Source of the DNA: Drechmeria coniospora
Lineage: Eukaryota; Ascomycota; Sordariomycetes; Hypocreales; Ophiocordycipitaceae
Direction of reading: 5' to 3'
NCBI RefSeq assembly: GCF_001625195.1
Contig: NC_054390.1
Span: 6,607,222 to 6,671,221 of the forward strand
Length of the DNA: 64,000 bases
In this document: positions 61,968-64,000 of the stretch, in pieces
How positions within the stretch are numbered: the first letter of the stretch is position 1
How the letters are laid out: each line of letters begins with the position of its first letter
Made by a program: the position numbers and the translations under genes
Notes under the pieces: generated by a model
What the model saw: the letters and a program-made list of their open reading frames with translations, nothing else
Told to the model about the DNA's origin: nothing
Database searches by the model: none

Positions 61968-64000
61968 ATGCGCCTCTGGAAGATACTGCTGCCATGCCTC
62001 CTCGGCCTGGCGCTGGCCAACCCGCCGCAGCCTCAGAAGACCGATCTGGCCGGTGCGAGCCGTGCACCCATCGATCCGGCCGGTAATCATCCCTCCCTCT
62101 CCTCGGCGGCGGTGGAGAGAAGGGCAAAGACTAACACGAGCGCACGCCAGCTGCCGGATTCTACCGTTGGCTTGTCATCGTACGACACATGTTGCCTGGT
62201 TATCGCCTCGTCTCCGCCAACGTCCCTCATAGCTTTGGCGGCAACATACAAGTGACAGAGGATACTTTTGCCTGGTTCCGGCAACAAGGCATCGGACACG
62301 TGATATTCTCCGATGCGGATGGGATTGCGGAACACACCCTGGCGGCTTTCCGGAACCATAACATGGAAGTGACAATCGTCCCTCGCTTTGGGGACGACAT
62401 GGAACAAAACTGGATCTCGCTCTTCGCCGTGTGGCTTGCCTTGCGACGATTCCACGACGGCACCGCCGTCTTGTCTGACAGTGACGCGGCCTTCGGCTGG
62501 GGCGGTGTCGTAATTTCGGCATTGCAGATGCTATGCCTCAATGAAATGGGACTGCTGCACAAATTCACCAAGGATGACTATTCGCGGAATGGCATCAACA
62601 GAGTGTTCATGGTTCAGTTTGCAAACACTTTTTTGAAACACCCCGCGGCGGCCAAGGAGAAAAACAAATACGCTTCGGGACAGCAACCGTCCTGTAGCCG
62701 TCAATCAGCCGGTCCTGCAAGGGCCGTCCCCAATGTTGATGAGAATAACGAGGCAGGTCCGAGTGCACCGTCAAGGCACGATTCGTGTGAGTCGTTCGAT
62801 TTGCACAATTTAACCGTCGCCATGCTGCAAGAAGCGGACGACATACGGAGAGTTTTGAATGCCACGATATCGGAGCGATTGACATGGGAAGATATTTTTA
62901 CCCGCTCTTGCCCCGACATGGCCAATGTGCCCCCAAAGGCGGTTGTTGCACCGATTCCCTTTGCTCAGGAGAGAGCTCTCGCCACCTCTCCACCTGCTGC
63001 TGCCGTGGCTACCCCTCGTTGGCGGCCTCGTCCGCGGCCTATTACGAATCTCGAACCACAGCAGCTGGAGAATGCCCTGCCCCGGCAGTCAGGGTATAGC
63101 GGGCGCCAGCAAACAGACGTTCTGGAGGATCCGGACGACGAGCCGGATACCGTAGCCACATCCTGTGTCCCTGCCGCATGTTTTGATTTCTTGGCCTTGT
63201 TCTTTGGAAGGAAGCCGGGCTCCACCAGACGATCCGAATCGTCGTACGCGCACAACGATGGCAACAACCCTAACAAGACGGCAGAAACGGAGATACGACA
63301 ACTATGCGAAACGGCCATAGATTTGGCGGCAAAGAAAAATCATACGTGGTGCGAGAGCCTAGACGAGGTCGAGGTAGGCTTCGAGATGTCTCCCGAATTT
63401 CTCGCCGGTACCTGGGATTGCTTAGGTATTGCCTTAAACCAAACGTATGGTATGTTTAAGCAGCAAATTGCAGTGAAACCCAATGCTGGCTCCGAAGCTT
63501 GGTCCGCTCTCGACATACAAGCTTGGCTCGGCAAGGGCACGACTAGCGTTAGTCTTAACAAAATTCGCATGGTCGATCTAACAGTTAGGGAGTGCGGCTT
63601 TCCATATCCATTTGCACCCCATGATGATAAGTTTAAAATCAAAGGTTATAAAAAACCCTAGATACTCTATAATTAATCAGTATGCAGAAGCTAAGAAACA
63701 ATTGGCCTGTAGCTTTCAAGATACGCGGCCGATGCGCCGGTACAAAGGTTAGGGCTACCCTCGACTATCATAGCGGATCTGCCGTACAGGAACATCATCA
63801 TTCGTTAGGAAGAGTCTATTGGGATGCTTATCATACAGAGACATTTGCATCCGTCCCTATAGCTTCTCGAGACTGGAAATTTCATCCGATATGCCAAACC
63901 ATCCGCGAGTTGTGGTACGAATTCCAACTCGAATTCCAACTGGTAGGTAGCTATGGGGGTTTGCGGGACCAGGGCATATTCGACACTATACGATTCGACC
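61968..64000 (+). CDS. Secreted enterotoxin-like family protein with degenerate PTP-like N-domain (paralogue 2, truncated by window end)
   Basis: Proposed exons 61968..62082 (115 nt, the same as paralogue 1), 62151..63644 and 63713 onward; the window ends inside the third exon. Signal peptide LWKILLPCLLGLALA. The PTP-like domain is better preserved: GIGHVIFSDADG, FGDDMEQNW, and at about 142-165 TAVLSDSDAAFGWGGVVISALQ. Against the HCxxAGxGRTG loop, Asp replaces the nucleophilic Cys and Trp replaces the Arg, so it should be catalytically dead as a phosphatase. The acidic repeat of paralogue 1 is largely missing. The first GTWD module (about 445-535) and the start of exon 3 are highly similar to paralogue 1. 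The third-exon donor is GTTATA, weaker than paralogue 1's GTATAA. Secreted; host-interaction role inferred from the family resemblance. Confidence 0.65.

Noticed and set aside
61096..62232. 378-codon ORF crossing the start of paralogue 2
   Set aside because: Driven by the TACTCCGTA word block, and in a different frame from the signal-peptide exon that matches paralogue 1.

Overview
The window is a piece of a filamentous ascomycete genome. Genes are split by many short introns (46-112 bp) with GTRNGT-type donors, CTRAC/CTGAC branch sites and CAG/TAG/AAG acceptors. The families are those of mould genomes: rhodopsin-domain membrane proteins, ABCC and MFS transporters, GH18 chitinases and a DUF1399 glycine-rich-tail protein. 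The chitinases plus secreted enterotoxin-like genes suggest a Hypocreales pathogen of insects or nematodes (Ophiocordycipitaceae-like). That placement is inference; there is no rRNA or barcode locus here. All exon joins below were read by eye from splice signals and frame continuity, without transcripts.

Layout. 0-13 kb is a conserved housekeeping-like block: a DUF1399 protein (minus), a 7-TM rhodopsin-domain protein (plus), a YhhN/TMEM86 membrane protein (plus) and an OPT-family transporter (minus). 13-25 kb is a diverged tandem segmental duplication of a Chit42-like GH18 chitinase with its flanks (both minus). The first copy keeps the catalytic DxxDxDxE motif. In the second the glutamate is lysine, so it should be an inactive chitinase-like or lectin-like protein. 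27-41 kb holds a full ABCC transporter, a Vba-type MFS transporter, a small secreted protein and a HOL1-like MFS transporter.

41-64 kb is an accessory, transposon-rich compartment. It holds a truncated Tc1/mariner DNA-binding ORF and two tiny LTR-like elements bounded by perfect 5-bp target duplications (47.7 and 60.5 kb). A 440-bp solo LTR with a 5-bp duplication (54.2 kb) sits in decayed Gypsy integrase/chromodomain sequence. A second Gypsy relic in the opposite orientation keeps its 3' LTR and polypurine tract (59.3-60.7 kb). Among these debris sit the best-preserved ORFs: two paralogous secreted genes (50.3-53.0 kb and 61.97 kb to the window end) with the same promoter spacing and exon plan, a decayed tail fragment of the same family, and an intronless secreted cysteine-rich protein at 56.3 kb.

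The most notable candidate system is the paralogous secreted pair. The N-terminal domain resembles a tyrosine-phosphatase fold whose active-site loop has lost both Cys and Arg. It is followed by an acidic disordered linker and tandem C-terminal modules of the kind I associate with fungal enterotoxin-like proteins. Intergenic DNA throughout is also packed with a near-palindromic TACTCCGTA/TACGGAGTA word.
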